From: Pseudomonadota bacterium
Lineage (GTDB): Bacteria > Pseudomonadota > Alphaproteobacteria > Rhizobiales > Beijerinckiaceae
Length of the DNA: 64,000 bases
NCBI GenBank assembly: GCA_023450615.1
Contig: JAEXGT010000094.1
Span: 46,778 to 110,777, forward strand
Direction: 5' to 3'
The translations under genes were made by a program, and so were the position numbers. Below, one piece after another: positions 34,173 through 45,503 of this stretch (its first letter is position 1; each line of letters starts with the position of its first letter). The notes below the pieces were generated by a model. That model was not told the origin of the DNA. It saw only the letters and a list, made by a program, of their open reading frames with translations, and did not search any database.

Positions 34173-35450
34173 ATGAGCAGCGCCCCCTTCTGCCGCGATT
34201 GCCTGAAGCTCGCAGCCTCGCCTCTGGCGGCGCGGTGCGATGCGTGCGGCTCGCCGCGCCTCTTGCGACACAAGGAGCGTGACAGCCTCTCCATTGCCCA
34301 TGTGGACTGCGACGCCTTCTTCGCGGCTGTGGAAAAGCGGGACGACCCGAGCCTCGCCGACAAGCCGGTCATCATCGGCGGTGGCAAGCGGGGTGTCGTG
34401 TCCACGTGCTGTTATGTGGCCCGCACCTATGGGGTGCGCTCGGCCATGCCCATGTTCCAGGCCCTCAAGCTCTGCCCTCATGCGGCAGTGATCAAGCCGA
34501 ACGGTGAGAAATATCGCAAGGCAGGCCATGAGGTGCGCGAGTTGATGCTGGAACTGACGCCCCTCGTGGAGCCGGTTTCTATCGACGAGGCCTTTCTCGA
34601 CCTCACAGGCACGGAGCGGCTCCACCACGGCAGCCCGGCCCTGACGCTCGCGCGCTTCGCTCACAAGGTGGAGAAAGAGATCGGCATCTCGATTTCGGTC
34701 GGCCTCTCCTACAACAAGTTCCTTGCAAAGATCGCCTCGGACTTCCAGAAGCCGCGCGGCTTCTCAATTATCGGGCGGGAGGAGGCTCCGGACTTCCTTG
34801 CCGACAAGCCTGTCGGCATCATTCCCGGCATCGGGGCCTCGGCCCAGGCGCGTCTGGCGAAAGTGGGCGTGACGCAGATTCTGCATCTGCGCAATGTCCC
34901 TTTGAAAATCCTGTTCGAAGCCTTGGGCAGGGACGCCCAGCGCCTCTCGCGGCTTGCGATGGGCGAGGATACGCGGCGGGTGACCCCCGAGCGGGAAACC
35001 AAGAGCATCTCGGCGGAAACCACCTTCGACGTGGATCTCAAATCATTCGACGATCTTGAGCCGGTTCTCTGGCGCTTGTCGGAGAAGGTGTCGCGCCGCC
35101 TGAAGGCCGCGGAACTTGCCGGGCGCAGCGTGACCTTGAAGCTCAAGGATCGGGAGTTCCGCCTCCTCACCCGCACCCGCTCGGGCCTGCCCCCGACCCA
35201 GCTTGCAATCCGCCTATTCGAACCCGCGCGGCAACTGCTGAAGGCTGCCTGCGACGGCACGGCCTATCGCCTCATCGGCATTGGCGCGGCGGATCTTTGC
35301 GACGGTGCCGAGGCGGACCGGGGCGATCTTGCCGATCAGAGCGTGGTCAAGCAGGCGCAGATGGAATCGGCCATCGACAAAATCCGCGACAAGTTCGGGG
35401 CTGCCGCCCTGCAGAAAGGCATCGCGCTTCGCGACAAGCCTCAGCGCTGA
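34173..35450 (+). CDS. dinB: DNA polymerase IV with an N-terminal zinc ribbon
   Basis: A Y-family translesion polymerase of 425 residues. Catalytic residues are in HVDCDAFFAAVE (about 43-54) and SIDEAFLDL, with SYNKFLAK and the little-finger domain. Before the polymerase core there is CRDC...CDACGSPRL (residues 7-28), a four-Cys zinc-ribbon not present in E. coli DinB but seen in rhizobial forms. It would bypass damaged bases with low fidelity. It overlaps the convergent EipB gene by 10 bp. Confidence 0.93.
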   Translation: MSSAPFCRDCLKLAASPLAARCDACGSPRLLRHKERDSLSIAHVDCDAFFAAVEKRDDPSLADKPVIIGGGKRGVVSTCCYVARTYGVRSAMPMFQALKLCPHAAVIKPNGEKYRKAGHEVRELMLELTPLVEPVSIDEAFLDLTGTERLHHGSPALTLARFAHKVEKEIGISISVGLSYNKFLAKIASDFQKPRGFSIIGREEAPDFLADKPVGIIPGIGASAQARLAKVGVTQILHLRNVPLKILFEALGRDAQRLSRLAMGEDTRRVTPERETKSISAETTFDVDLKSFDDLEPVLWRLSEKVSRRLKAAELAGRSVTLKLKDREFRLLTRTRSGLPPTQLAIRLFEPARQLLKAACDGTAYRLIGIGAADLCDGAEADRGDLADQSVVKQAQMESAIDKIRDKFGAAALQKGIALRDKPQR

Positions 35451-36277
35451 CAAGAACTCGTAACAGGCGGAACTTCCAGACTTTTGAGATCGCCCCGCAA
35501 TGCGAAGTCGCCGTAATCGATCTTGAGGGCGCGGGCGATGCCATTCTCGTAAAGCTCGAATGAGATCGTATAGGCGGGTGCCCGGTCGGCACTGCCCTCT
35601 TCAAAATAACTGATGGTCATCGGCCAGCGGGCGCTCTTGGCCATAGCCTCCTGGCGGGCCGCCTCCTCCAGGTTGTTGCCCGCACCCGGCTCGATCCGGT
35701 TGCCGATCAGGCTCAGGGTTTCATAAATCTTCTTGCCGTCGCCGGAACCGTCATAGACCCTGACGGAATAGCTGCGCTCTCCCTGACGTGCCACTTCGAT
35801 CAGGCGCTTCATGTGGTCGGTCGGGAAAATGGGCTGGCCCTTGGCTTCGAAGGTGTCGTTGCGCGGCTGCTTGAACTTGACGTCGAGGGAGCCGTCTGGC
35901 CGCAACTGGGCGTCGCCATCGATGCCGTCCCTCACGAGCCCCTGGGCGGTCGATGTGCTCTTGAAGCGCATGGCGAGGCCGTCGCCGGACTCATAGGTCG
36001 TGGTCTGCGTGTCGAGGGTACGCGAACCCGTCTCGCTGCCGTCGAGCACAGTGACCTGTCGATATTTCAGCGTATAACCCTCGCAGGCATCGCCCGCGAA
36101 TTCCATGGCGATGCGGCCCCTCGCCGACTCGACGCCCTTGGAGCCCCCGGAACGCATGAGCGCGAGATCATACACGGCCCTATGAGGCGCGAGATGAACG
36201 GGTGCTTTCGCAGCTTCCGCCCAGGCGGAGCCAAGCATGGCGAAGGTCAGGCCGGTGGCCACAATGAGGGAACGCAT
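35441..36277 (-). CDS. eipB: EipB (DUF1849) periplasmic cell-envelope protein
   Basis: A 278-residue protein with signal peptide MRSLIVATGLTFAMLGSAWAEA. The mature part matches EipB: HRAVYDLALMRSGGSKGVESARGRIAMEFAGDACEGYTL and, at the end, ALKIDYGDFALRGDLKSLE. EipB, studied in Brucella, is a spiral beta protein needed for envelope integrity, with a disulfide between a Cys near residue 70 and one at the C-terminus; both are visible here (DACEG and SSCQR). Convergent with dinB. Confidence 0.9.
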   Translation of the reverse strand: MRSLIVATGLTFAMLGSAWAEAAKAPVHLAPHRAVYDLALMRSGGSKGVESARGRIAMEFAGDACEGYTLKYRQVTVLDGSETGSRTLDTQTTTYESGDGLAMRFKSTSTAQGLVRDGIDGDAQLRPDGSLDVKFKQPRNDTFEAKGQPIFPTDHMKRLIEVARQGERSYSVRVYDGSGDGKKIYETLSLIGNRIEPGAGNNLEEAARQEAMAKSARWPMTISYFEEGSADRAPAYTISFELYENGIARALKIDYGDFALRGDLKSLEVPPVTSSCQR

Positions 36278-36403
36278 GTCTACTCCTGGTATCTCGCCTA
36301 GGCCAAGATAGGAGCACCTTGAGGACAGGGCAATGTTCCGGCTTGCGTCCTTAATTGGTATCCGCCACTAATCGCCCCGCACTGTTACAAGCAGAGGGCT
36401 CCC

Positions 36404-36874
36404 ATGAGCGCAGTCGACAAGAAACTTCAGGATCTCGGCATCACCCTGCCGACCCCCGCCGCTCCCGTGGCGAACTACGTGCCGTTCGTACGCACGGGCA
36501 ACCTGGTCATCATCTCCGGCCAGCTCTGCCTCGGCCTGGACGGCAAGCTCGCCGATGCCCACAAGGGCAAGGTCGGCGCGGAAGTCTCTCCGGAAGTCGC
36601 CCAGCAGGCCGCGCGCCTTTGCGCCATCAACCTGCTCGCCCAGCTGAAAGCGGCTGTAGGTGATCTCGACAATGTCACGCGCTGCGTGCGCCTCGGCGGC
36701 TTCATCAATGCCGTGCCGACCTTCGCTGCCCTTGCGTCCGTCATGAACGGCGCATCCGACCTCATGGTCGAGGCGCTCGGCGATGCAGGCCGCCATGCCC
36801 GCTCCACCGTCGGTGTCGCGGAGCTGCCGCTCGACGCCTGCGTTGAAGTCGAAGGAATGTTCGAAGTCAAATGA
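36404..36874 (+). CDS. RidA/YjgF-family protein
   Basis: A 156-residue protein of the RidA superfamily, in the longer atypical form: YVPFVRTGNLVIISGQLCLGLDGK and, near the end, RSTVGVAELPLDACVEVEGMFEVK. The canonical RidA Arg is replaced here by the HARSTVGV context, which has Arg at the usual position. Canonical RidA removes reactive imines; this longer group is less characterised. It overlaps the GDPD gene by 4 bp (ATGA), so the two are translated together. Confidence 0.85.
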   Translation: MSAVDKKLQDLGITLPTPAAPVANYVPFVRTGNLVIISGQLCLGLDGKLADAHKGKVGAEVSPEVAQQAARLCAINLLAQLKAAVGDLDNVTRCVRLGGFINAVPTFAALASVMNGASDLMVEALGDAGRHARSTVGVAELPLDACVEVEGMFEVK

Positions 36875-37623
36875 GCACGCCCAGCTGGCTCGTCGCGAAG
36901 CCCATTGCCCATCGCGGCCTCCATGACAAGGCAAACGGCGTCATCGAGAACACGATCTCGGCCGCGGAAGCCGCCATTGCGCGCGGTTTCCCCATCGAGC
37001 TCGACGTTCAGCTGACCGCCGACAACGAAGTCATCGTGTTCCACGATTTCGAGCTCGACCGCCTCACCGGCGAGACGGGCCTCGTGGCCGAGCGCAATCT
37101 TTCCGCCCTCACCGGGATCGGCATCTCCGGCACCATGGGCGGCGACAGGATACCTTCGCTGAAGGATTACCTTGCCAAGATCGCCGGACGCACGCCGCTG
37201 GTCATCGAGATCAAGAGCAAGTTCAACGGCGACATGCGCCTGACCCAGCGCGCGCTCGAGATTCTGAAGGATTATTCCGGCCCCTTCGTGATCAAATCCT
37301 TCGATCCGGAGATCGTGGCCTATCTTCGCCAGCATGCGCCGGACATCACGCGCGGCTTCATCGGCGAACTGGAATATGCCTCGAAGTCCGACAGCTTCCT
37401 CTCGCCCGAGAAGAAGCACCGGATGGCGAACCTGCTGGATTTCGAAGAGATGCGGCCCGACTTCCTGTCCTGGCGCGTAAAGGACCTGCCCTGCGCCTCG
37501 ACTTATCTCAGCAGGCTCCTCGGCAACCTGCCGGTCATTACCTGGACCGTGCGCAATCCCGAGGATCGAGCCAAGGCCGAGAAGCACGCGGACCAAATGG
37601 TCTTCGAAGGCTTCCTGCCCTAA
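36871..37623 (+). CDS. Glycerophosphodiester phosphodiesterase
   Basis: A 250-residue cytoplasmic GDPD: AHRGLHDKANGVIENT (catalytic HRG, Glu and Asn), ELDVQLTADNEVIVFHDFELDRLT (metal-binding Glu and Asp, second catalytic His), and ITWTVRNPED late in the barrel. It hydrolyses glycerophosphodiesters to glycerol-3-phosphate and an alcohol. No signal peptide. Start overlaps the RidA-like stop. A gene of the FemAB/GNAT type follows 62 bp later. Confidence 0.9.
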   Translation: MSTPSWLVAKPIAHRGLHDKANGVIENTISAAEAAIARGFPIELDVQLTADNEVIVFHDFELDRLTGETGLVAERNLSALTGIGISGTMGGDRIPSLKDYLAKIAGRTPLVIEIKSKFNGDMRLTQRALEILKDYSGPFVIKSFDPEIVAYLRQHAPDITRGFIGELEYASKSDSFLSPEKKHRMANLLDFEEMRPDFLSWRVKDLPCASTYLSRLLGNLPVITWTVRNPEDRAKAEKHADQMVFEGFLP

Positions 37624-37685
37624 CCGTTGCAAGGATCCCGCCGAGTGATTAGCTCTAAGCTGAAACGGCGGGGTCCTTCCACTCA

Positions 37686-38861
37686 GTGACGTTCCAAGTC
37701 AAAATCGCCCAAGGCCTGAAAGCGGTCTCTGCTGCCGCCTGGGACGCCTGCGCGTTTCACGCCGTCTCCGGCGATGATAACCCGTTCAACCCCTTTGTAT
37801 CCCATGCCTTCCTGTCAGCTTTAGAAGATTCCGGCTGCGTCGGCCCGAAGGCCGGATGGGCCCCGGTGCATGTGCTGGTCGAGGATGAGAGCGAGAACCT
37901 GCTCGGTGCTGCGCCCTGCTACGTGAAATCCCATTCGCAGGGCGAGTATGTGTTCGATCATTCCTGGGCGGATGCCTATGAGCGTGGGGGCGGGCATTAC
38001 TATCCCAAGCTCCAGGTATCGGTGCCTTTTACGCCGGTCACCGGCCCTCGCCTTCTCGTGCCGGATGGACCGCAAGTGGATACCGTCAGGGCCCATCTGA
38101 TCGCGGGCTTGCGCGCCCTCCGCGACCAGATCGGCGCATCCTCCGTTCATGCCACCTTTCTCCAGCAGGATGATCTTAAGGCCTTCACGGAACAGAACTT
38201 CCTGCGCCGGGACGACCAGCAATTTCACTGGTTCAACGAAGACTATGGCAGCTTCGACGACTTCCTGAACGCCCTCGCCTCCCGCAAGCGCAAGGCCATC
38301 AAGCGCGAGCGGCGCGACGCGCTGGCGAACGGCATCACCATCGAATGGGTGACCGGAGCCGAGATCACCGAAGCCCATTGGGATGCGTTCTTCGCCTTCT
38401 ATATGGACACCGGCTCGCGCAAATGGGGACGCCCTTATCTCAACCGGCGCTTCTTCTCGTTGATCGGCGAGCGCATGGCGGATCGCGTGCTGCTCGTCAT
38501 GGCCAAGCGCGAGGGGCGCTATATCGCAGGCGCCATCAACTTCATTGGCGACAAGCGGCTCTATGGGCGCAACTGGGGCTGCATCGAGGATCATCCCTTC
38601 CTGCATTTCGAGGTCTGCTATTACCAGGCCATCGAGTTCGCCATCGCCCGCGGCCTCGATCGGGTGGAAGCCGGAGCGCAAGGCGAGCACAAGCTCGCGC
38701 GAGGCTATCGCCCCGTCATCACCTCATCGGCCCACGACATTGCGGACCCCTCGCTGCGCAGAGCCGTGAAAGCCTATCTCGATCAGGAGCGCAGTTACGT
38801 TACCGAGGCCGCCGAGGAGCTGGCGGAGGCCATGCCCTTCAAGCATCAGGAAGAGAACTAG
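37686..38861 (+). CDS. FemAB/GNAT-fold acyltransferase-like protein (peptidogalycan family, DUF482)
   Basis: A 391-residue protein with GTG start at 37686. The sequence NPFNPFVSHAFLSALEDSGCVG near residue 35 and the later SRKRKAIKRERRDA and DRVEAGAQGEHKLARGYRP are typical of DUF482 proteins, which have a double GNAT/FemAB fold. The biochemical role is not established; in actinobacteria and alphaproteobacteria they are called peptidogalycan-biosynthesis proteins. It follows the GDPD gene and ends just before a bidirectional terminator. Confidence 0.85.
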   Translation: MTFQVKIAQGLKAVSAAAWDACAFHAVSGDDNPFNPFVSHAFLSALEDSGCVGPKAGWAPVHVLVEDESENLLGAAPCYVKSHSQGEYVFDHSWADAYERGGGHYYPKLQVSVPFTPVTGPRLLVPDGPQVDTVRAHLIAGLRALRDQIGASSVHATFLQQDDLKAFTEQNFLRRDDQQFHWFNEDYGSFDDFLNALASRKRKAIKRERRDALANGITIEWVTGAEITEAHWDAFFAFYMDTGSRKWGRPYLNRRFFSLIGERMADRVLLVMAKREGRYIAGAINFIGDKRLYGRNWGCIEDHPFLHFEVCYYQAIEFAIARGLDRVEAGAQGEHKLARGYRPVITSSAHDIADPSLRRAVKAYLDQERSYVTEAAEELAEAMPFKHQEEN

Positions 38862-38890
38862 CTCGAACCCTTGCGCCCGCATGAGCAACA

Positions 38891-38923
38891 AAAAGCCGCA
38901 CCGGCGAGGCCGATGCGGCTTTT
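38891..38923. terminator. Bidirectional terminator
   Basis: AAAAGCCGCA and TGCGGCTTTT around a 13-base loop, with A and T runs on the proper sides for both directions, between the convergent DUF482 gene and the clpA-side small gene. Confidence 0.8.
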
Positions 38924-38949
38924 GAAATATGACCCTGGTGTCGCTTTTG

Positions 38950-39206
38950 TCAGAAAGCGTCCCTGATGACCTTGAAGCCGTCCATGAGAGCCTCTGGTGA
39001 GGACCCCATGGCAGCAAGCCCCAGGTTCAACAGCCAGTAGCAGCCCACGATGATGGCGGGCACCAGAATCCAGCCAAGGATCTCTTCGAACCAGACCCGC
39101 CGACGCCGGCGGCGCTCGCGCTGCTCACGCCAGGACAGCTTGGGCTGCCTTGGCTGAGGCTCGATGATCCGGGTGGCCTCAAGAGGGGCCTGATGCAGTT
39201 CAGTCG

Positions 39207-39210
<4 letters not shown>
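38950..39210 (-). CDS. Small single-helix membrane protein downstream of clpA
   Basis: An 86-residue protein: polar N-terminus, a very Arg-rich stretch (REQRERRRRRRVWFEE, about 28-43) and one membrane helix (ILGWILVPAIIVGCYWLLNLGL). The Arg cluster followed by a helix predicts the N-terminus inside. Start overlaps the clpA stop by 4 bp (ATGA), so it is translated with clpA. No family recognised. Confidence 0.65.
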
Positions 39211-41669
<2,459 letters not shown>

Positions 41670-41698
41670 CGGCTTGTCCTTTATGAGACGGTCTTAAG

Positions 41699-42091
41699 CT
41701 AATTCTTTTCCATCACGCATTGCAGAGGGTGCTGGTGCTTGCGGGCGAAATCCATCACCTGCGTCACCTTGGTCTCGGCAACTTCGTAAGTAAAAACTCC
41801 ACATTCCCCGACGCCATTCTGGTGCACATGGAGCATGATCCGGGTCGCATCCTCGCGGTTCTTGTTGAAGAAGCGCTCCAGCACATGCACCACGAACTCC
41901 ATCGGGGTGTAATCGTCGTTCAGAAGAAGAACGCGGTAAAGGTTCGGCCGTTTCGTGCGCGGCTTGGTTTTCGTGATGATGGCTGTATTCGAGCGGCCAT
42001 CATCGTCGCCGCCAGGGGGCTGTGACCCGCCGGCAGCGGAGAGTGGAAACCGCTTCAACCGGATCAAAGAGTCCTGAGCTAACCGCAGCAT
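41699..42091 (-). CDS. clpS: ClpS adaptor
   Basis: A 130-residue N-recognin that delivers N-end-rule substrates to ClpAP. The core reads YRVLLLNDDYTPMEFVVHVLERFF, with the Asn-Asp-Asp substrate-pocket motif, and TKVTQVMDFARKHQHPLQCVMEKN at the end. The N-terminal 45 residues are disordered and basic; a later start is possible. It is transcribed with clpA. Upstream 42092-42298 holds no gene. Confidence 0.93.
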   Translation of the reverse strand: MLRLAQDSLIRLKRFPLSAAGGSQPPGGDDDGRSNTAIITKTKPRTKRPNLYRVLLLNDDYTPMEFVVHVLERFFNKNREDATRIMLHVHQNGVGECGVFTYEVAETKVTQVMDFARKHQHPLQCVMEKN

Positions 42092-42298
42092 GATATTCCG
42101 ACCGACCCCTTATTATGCTCCTGCCCTGCAGCCAGCCTTTCCGCTCGGACCGCAGCGCGCTGAGTCATATGTATAGTCGCTCCATTCGGTTCGCTAGATC
42201 AACCAGATGGGGGCGCAAAAGGCCCCTGTGAAGCGCGACACATTCTCACTCTCCCGTGAGGGAGCCCAAGCCCAGGCTTCGCAGGGACTGAAACGCGA

Positions 42299-42326
42299 AA
42301 CGCCCGGCCTTGTCCGGCCGGGCGTT
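42299..42326 (-). terminator. Terminator of the phasin gene
   Basis: AACGCCCGGCC, six-base loop, GGCCGGGCGTT: a perfect 11-bp stem 36 bp past the leftward phasin stop. Confidence 0.75.
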
Positions 42327-42362
42327 CCATTCAAAACCGTTATTCGGCGGTCAGGCCAGGTT

Positions 42363-42698
42363 TCAGGCCTTTACGGCTTTGGACAGAAGCCCTTCGAAAG
42401 GCTTGAACGTATCCGTGGCGAGGGCCGTATAGAGAGCGCCCATCTTGGTCGACTGGGCCATCAGGCTCTCGTAAGCGCCCTTGGCGTAAGCCGTCTGGAC
42501 TTCGATGGCCTTTTCAAGGCTCTGCGAGCCGATCAGCTTCTCGACCGTGGCCGAGTTGTGCTCGAACGACTTGCGCGCGAAATCGGCGGCTTCATTGACA
42601 ATGACCTGAGCATTGCTGGAGAAAGCACCCGCGGCCTTGATGGTAGCTTCCAGGTTTTCCTGGCCAAGCTTTTGCAAGTTTGCAAACGGCTGAAGCAT
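42363..42698 (-). CDS. Phasin
   Basis: From the ATG at 42698 (MLQPFANLQKLGQENLEATIKAAGAF) the protein has 111 residues, all amphipathic helix with typical phasin blocks (AQVIVNEAADFARKSFEHNSATVEKLIGSQSLEKAIEVQTAYAKGAYESLMAQSTKMG). Phasins coat polyhydroxybutyrate granules. Two TGTGC-N3-GCACA palindromes lie 66-112 bp upstream of the start, matching the binding pattern of the PHB-sensing repressor PhaR. The longer frame to 42806 would run through those operators and is rejected. Confidence 0.9.
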   Translation of the reverse strand: MLQPFANLQKLGQENLEATIKAAGAFSSNAQVIVNEAADFARKSFEHNSATVEKLIGSQSLEKAIEVQTAYAKGAYESLMAQSTKMGALYTALATDTFKPFEGLLSKAVKA

Positions 42699-42763
42699 TG
42701 TGAACCTCGACAATAAGTCGTTTAATGGCACCAAGTGCCGGGAATTAGTGACGGAATTCATTA

Positions 42764-42776
42764 TGTGCACCGCACA
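42764..42776. promoter_or_regulatory. PhaR-type operator 1 upstream of phasin
   Basis: TGTGC, ACC, GCACA. Its centre is 31 bp (three helical turns) from that of operator 2, so both face the same side of the helix. Confidence 0.6.
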
Positions 42777-42791
42777 ATATAAGTCAAGAGT

Positions 42792-42810
42792 TTTTGTGCG
42801 GCGCACAAAA
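42792..42810. promoter_or_regulatory. PhaR-type operator 2 upstream of phasin
   Basis: TTTTGTGC, GGC, GCACAAAA, a perfect 8+8 palindrome. The TGC-N3-GCA core is that reported for PhaR of PHB-making alphaproteobacteria. The phaR gene itself is not in the window. Confidence 0.65.
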
Positions 42811-42953
42811 TTCCGTGCATTCGGACCAGCCCCTGTTAACGGCCCCGTAACCCCATCCTCTTACGGTCAGAGCATGTGTTGCGCCGGCAACAATCCCTTT
42901 TTGGGGAACCGGCCGCGGAGGTTTGAGATCAAGCTCAACAGGGATTTTTCAGC

Positions 42954-44573
42954 ATGACTTCGGTTTGCGTACGACGCCGAACTGCTTGGACGTTTATTGG
43001 TATTGTCACTTCAGCCGCCATCGCATTCTCCTCTCCCGCCGAGGCGGCGCGCCGCAAGGTTAGCTCAAAAGGCGGCGGCTACGCTCCGCCTTCAGCCTCC
43101 ATCGTCGTGGATGCGAAGACCGGCAAGATCTTGCAGGGCGACAATATCGACGAGCCCCGCATCCCTGCCTCCATCACCAAGGTGATGAGCCTCTATCTGC
43201 TGTTCGAGCAGATGGAGCGTGGACGCATTACGCCGAATACCCGGTTTACCGTCTCGGAATACGCCGCGAGCCAACCGCCGACCAAGCTCGGCCTGCGTCC
43301 GGGCTCGACCATTGAGGTCGAGGATGCGATCAAGGCCATGGTGACGCTGTCCGCCAATGACGTTTCCGTCGTGGTCGCCGAGAACATCGCCGGTTCCGAA
43401 GACGCTTTCGCGCGCATGATGACGCGCAAGGCCCGGGATCTCGGCATGAACTCTTCGGAGTTCTACAATCCGCATGGCCTGCCGCATTCGCCGCCGAACA
43501 TCACCACGGCGCGCGATCTGTCGATCCTGGGCCGCGCGATCCAGGACCGTTTCCCGAAATACTTCGCCTATTTCGACACCCCCTCCTTCCAGTACGGCAA
43601 GCGTACGATCCGCGGCCATAACCGCCTTCTCGGCAAGGTACATGGCGTGGACGGCATCAAGACCGGCTACACCCGCCTTTCCGGCTTCAACCTGCTGACC
43701 TCGGTCAATACCTCGACTCGCAGCGTCGTTGCCGTGGTTCTCGGCGGACGTTCAGGCGCGGCCCGCGACCAGAAGATGGCCAGCCTGATCGACGCTCACC
43801 TGCCGCGCGCCTATGCGGGCGCCCGCATCGCACCGCCGGTCGTCGAGCGTGGCGCTCAGGCAACCCAGGTCGCCGAGGCGGCTCCCATCCCGGCTCCGGT
43901 CAGGCGCCCTGTCGAGGCCATGGCTGAAGAAGCCCCCGTCGACCAAGCTCCTGTGAGGGTGGCGTCCGCAACGCCGCAGGTGACCGTGGCCCAGGCCGCC
44001 CCTGCTCCCGCCCCCACGCCGGAGCGCAAGCCCCTCGATCTGAATACCCTGCGCCCGGTGGTTGCCTCGGCATCCGGAGCTAACTCGACGACGACGCCGT
44101 CCTCCATCCGCTGGCAGAAGGGGCCTGAACCCCTGCCGCTGAATGCCCAGGCCTATGCTTCGCTTCAGGCTCCGGCCCAGAACGAGCTTTCAGAAGCGCA
44201 GAAGGCTGCCCTCCAGGCAAAGATCGAAACCAAAGCGTCCGCCCCCGCCCAGCAGGCCGAGCCCGTGAAGGTCGCGTCCCTGAAGGCCGAGCTTCCCAAG
44301 GCCGATGCCGAGCCCAAGAAAGCGGTCAACGGTTGGGTGATCCAGCTCGGTGCGAGTGACGATGAGGGCAAGGCAAAGGACATCCTTGCTTCGGCCAGGA
44401 GCCGGTTCGGCAAGATTTTGACCAAGGCATCGCCCTACACGGAGAAGGTCACCGCCAACGGCGCGACTCTCTACCGCGCCCGCTTCTCCGGCTTCAGGGA
44501 ATCAGGCGATGCCGAGCAGGCCTGCAAGCAGATCAAGAAGAGCGGCGTGGCGTGCTTCGCCTCCCGCGGCTGA
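42954..44573 (+). CDS. D-alanyl-D-alanine carboxypeptidase with C-terminal SPOR domain
   Basis: A 539-residue secreted protein: signal peptide (AWTFIGIVTSAAIAFSSPAEAA), penicillin-binding S11 peptidase domain with SITK (SxxK, about residue 73), SAN (about 134) and KTG (about 238), then a Pro/Ala-rich linker (about 300-450), and a SPOR domain at the C-terminus (NGWVIQLGASDDEGKAKDILASARSRFG ... YRARFSGF). It trims peptidoglycan stem peptides, and SPOR directs such enzymes to denuded septal glycan. Divergent from phasin with 255 bp between. Confidence 0.93.
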   Translation: MTSVCVRRRTAWTFIGIVTSAAIAFSSPAEAARRKVSSKGGGYAPPSASIVVDAKTGKILQGDNIDEPRIPASITKVMSLYLLFEQMERGRITPNTRFTVSEYAASQPPTKLGLRPGSTIEVEDAIKAMVTLSANDVSVVVAENIAGSEDAFARMMTRKARDLGMNSSEFYNPHGLPHSPPNITTARDLSILGRAIQDRFPKYFAYFDTPSFQYGKRTIRGHNRLLGKVHGVDGIKTGYTRLSGFNLLTSVNTSTRSVVAVVLGGRSGAARDQKMASLIDAHLPRAYAGARIAPPVVERGAQATQVAEAAPIPAPVRRPVEAMAEEAPVDQAPVRVASATPQVTVAQAAPAPAPTPERKPLDLNTLRPVVASASGANSTTTPSSIRWQKGPEPLPLNAQAYASLQAPAQNELSEAQKAALQAKIETKASAPAQQAEPVKVASLKAELPKADAEPKKAVNGWVIQLGASDDEGKAKDILASARSRFGKILTKASPYTEKVTANGATLYRARFSGFRESGDAEQACKQIKKSGVACFASRG

Positions 44574-44608
44574 GACGAAGTTTTAATCTCTGCCAGTTTT
44601 AATCGTGA

Positions 44609-44636
44609 GCGACGGTACGTGTGTTTGTACCGTCGC
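44609..44636. terminator. Hairpin between convergent genes
   Basis: GCGACGGTAC, eight bases, GTACCGTCGC: a perfect 10-bp stem in the 91-bp gap between the carboxypeptidase and the J-domain gene. No T run, so termination is inferred. Confidence 0.5.
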
Positions 44637-44664
44637 GGTTCGAAACCGGATCGCGCGTGGAGTA

Positions 44665-45372
44665 TCAGCGATGTCGGCCCAGCAGGATTTCTCTCGCTTG
44701 ATTGACGCGAGCAGCGAGATACGCCGTCCCTCCCTGGTCGGGATGGAGCTTCTTGATCAGCGTGCGATGCGCATGTCTGATCTCGTCGAGGCTCGCGCCC
44801 GGCTTAAGCCCCAAGATCTGGTAGGCTTCATCTTTCGTCATTACGCCCGATTGCGCATGAGTGCGCGTCCGCGTGTCTCGATCTCCCTGAGCGTCTTCAC
44901 GCCAGCCGGCAAACCGGCGATCAAGATAAGCCTCTAGAAGGGGCAAGCCCTCGGGATCGAGCGTGCTGCACTCGTCGTAGAGACGGCGCAGATTCTCCGG
45001 CCCGAGGCTCGACAGGCGTCGGCCGGCAAAGCTGCCTGCCAGGACGCTGCCCTCCACCCCGCCGCTCGCATGGTCGATTTCCATTTCGATCATGGCGGAG
45101 CGGATCCGTGAATAGCGGCCCGACGCCTTTTGAAAGCGCCCCCACGGCCCCGGAAGCGACCAACCCCAACCGAGCAACCAGGCGCCGAAGCCCCCGACGA
45201 ACAGCGCCGTCGGCAACTGGCCTTTTGCTCCCAGAACCACAGCGACGCCCAGCGCCGCAATTCCCGCAACAACCTTCACGGCCTTGGCGACGGCCGCGGT
45301 GTCGGAGCGGGCAAAGACCTTGAGCAGCCACCAGACGAGAGCGGCAGCGGCAATTCCATAAAGCAGCATCAT
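44665..45372 (-). CDS. Membrane-anchored J-domain protein
   Basis: A 235-residue protein with two or three N-terminal membrane helices (LLYGIAAAALVWWLLKVF, AVKVVAGIAALGVAVVLG, ALFVGGFGAWLLGWGW) and a C-terminal J-domain (EAYQILGLKPGASLDEIRHAHRTLIKKLHPDQGG, with the HPD motif near 217). It would recruit DnaK to the inner face of the membrane. A TIM14/DjlA-like arrangement is known in alphaproteobacteria; the client is unknown. Confidence 0.87.
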   Translation of the reverse strand: MMLLYGIAAAALVWWLLKVFARSDTAAVAKAVKVVAGIAALGVAVVLGAKGQLPTALFVGGFGAWLLGWGWSLPGPWGRFQKASGRYSRIRSAMIEMEIDHASGGVEGSVLAGSFAGRRLSSLGPENLRRLYDECSTLDPEGLPLLEAYLDRRFAGWREDAQGDRDTRTRTHAQSGVMTKDEAYQILGLKPGASLDEIRHAHRTLIKKLHPDQGGTAYLAARVNQAREILLGRHR

Positions 45373-45503
45373 GTGTTCATTCCCATCCCTAGATGTGGGC
45401 CGGGATGTGGCGCTTGTAAATCACTAGTCCCTCTTTCATGCAAAAAGCCGGCTTCCTCTTTCGAGGCGCCGGCTTCAGGAGGGAACCTGAAATTCTTCGA
45501 TGG

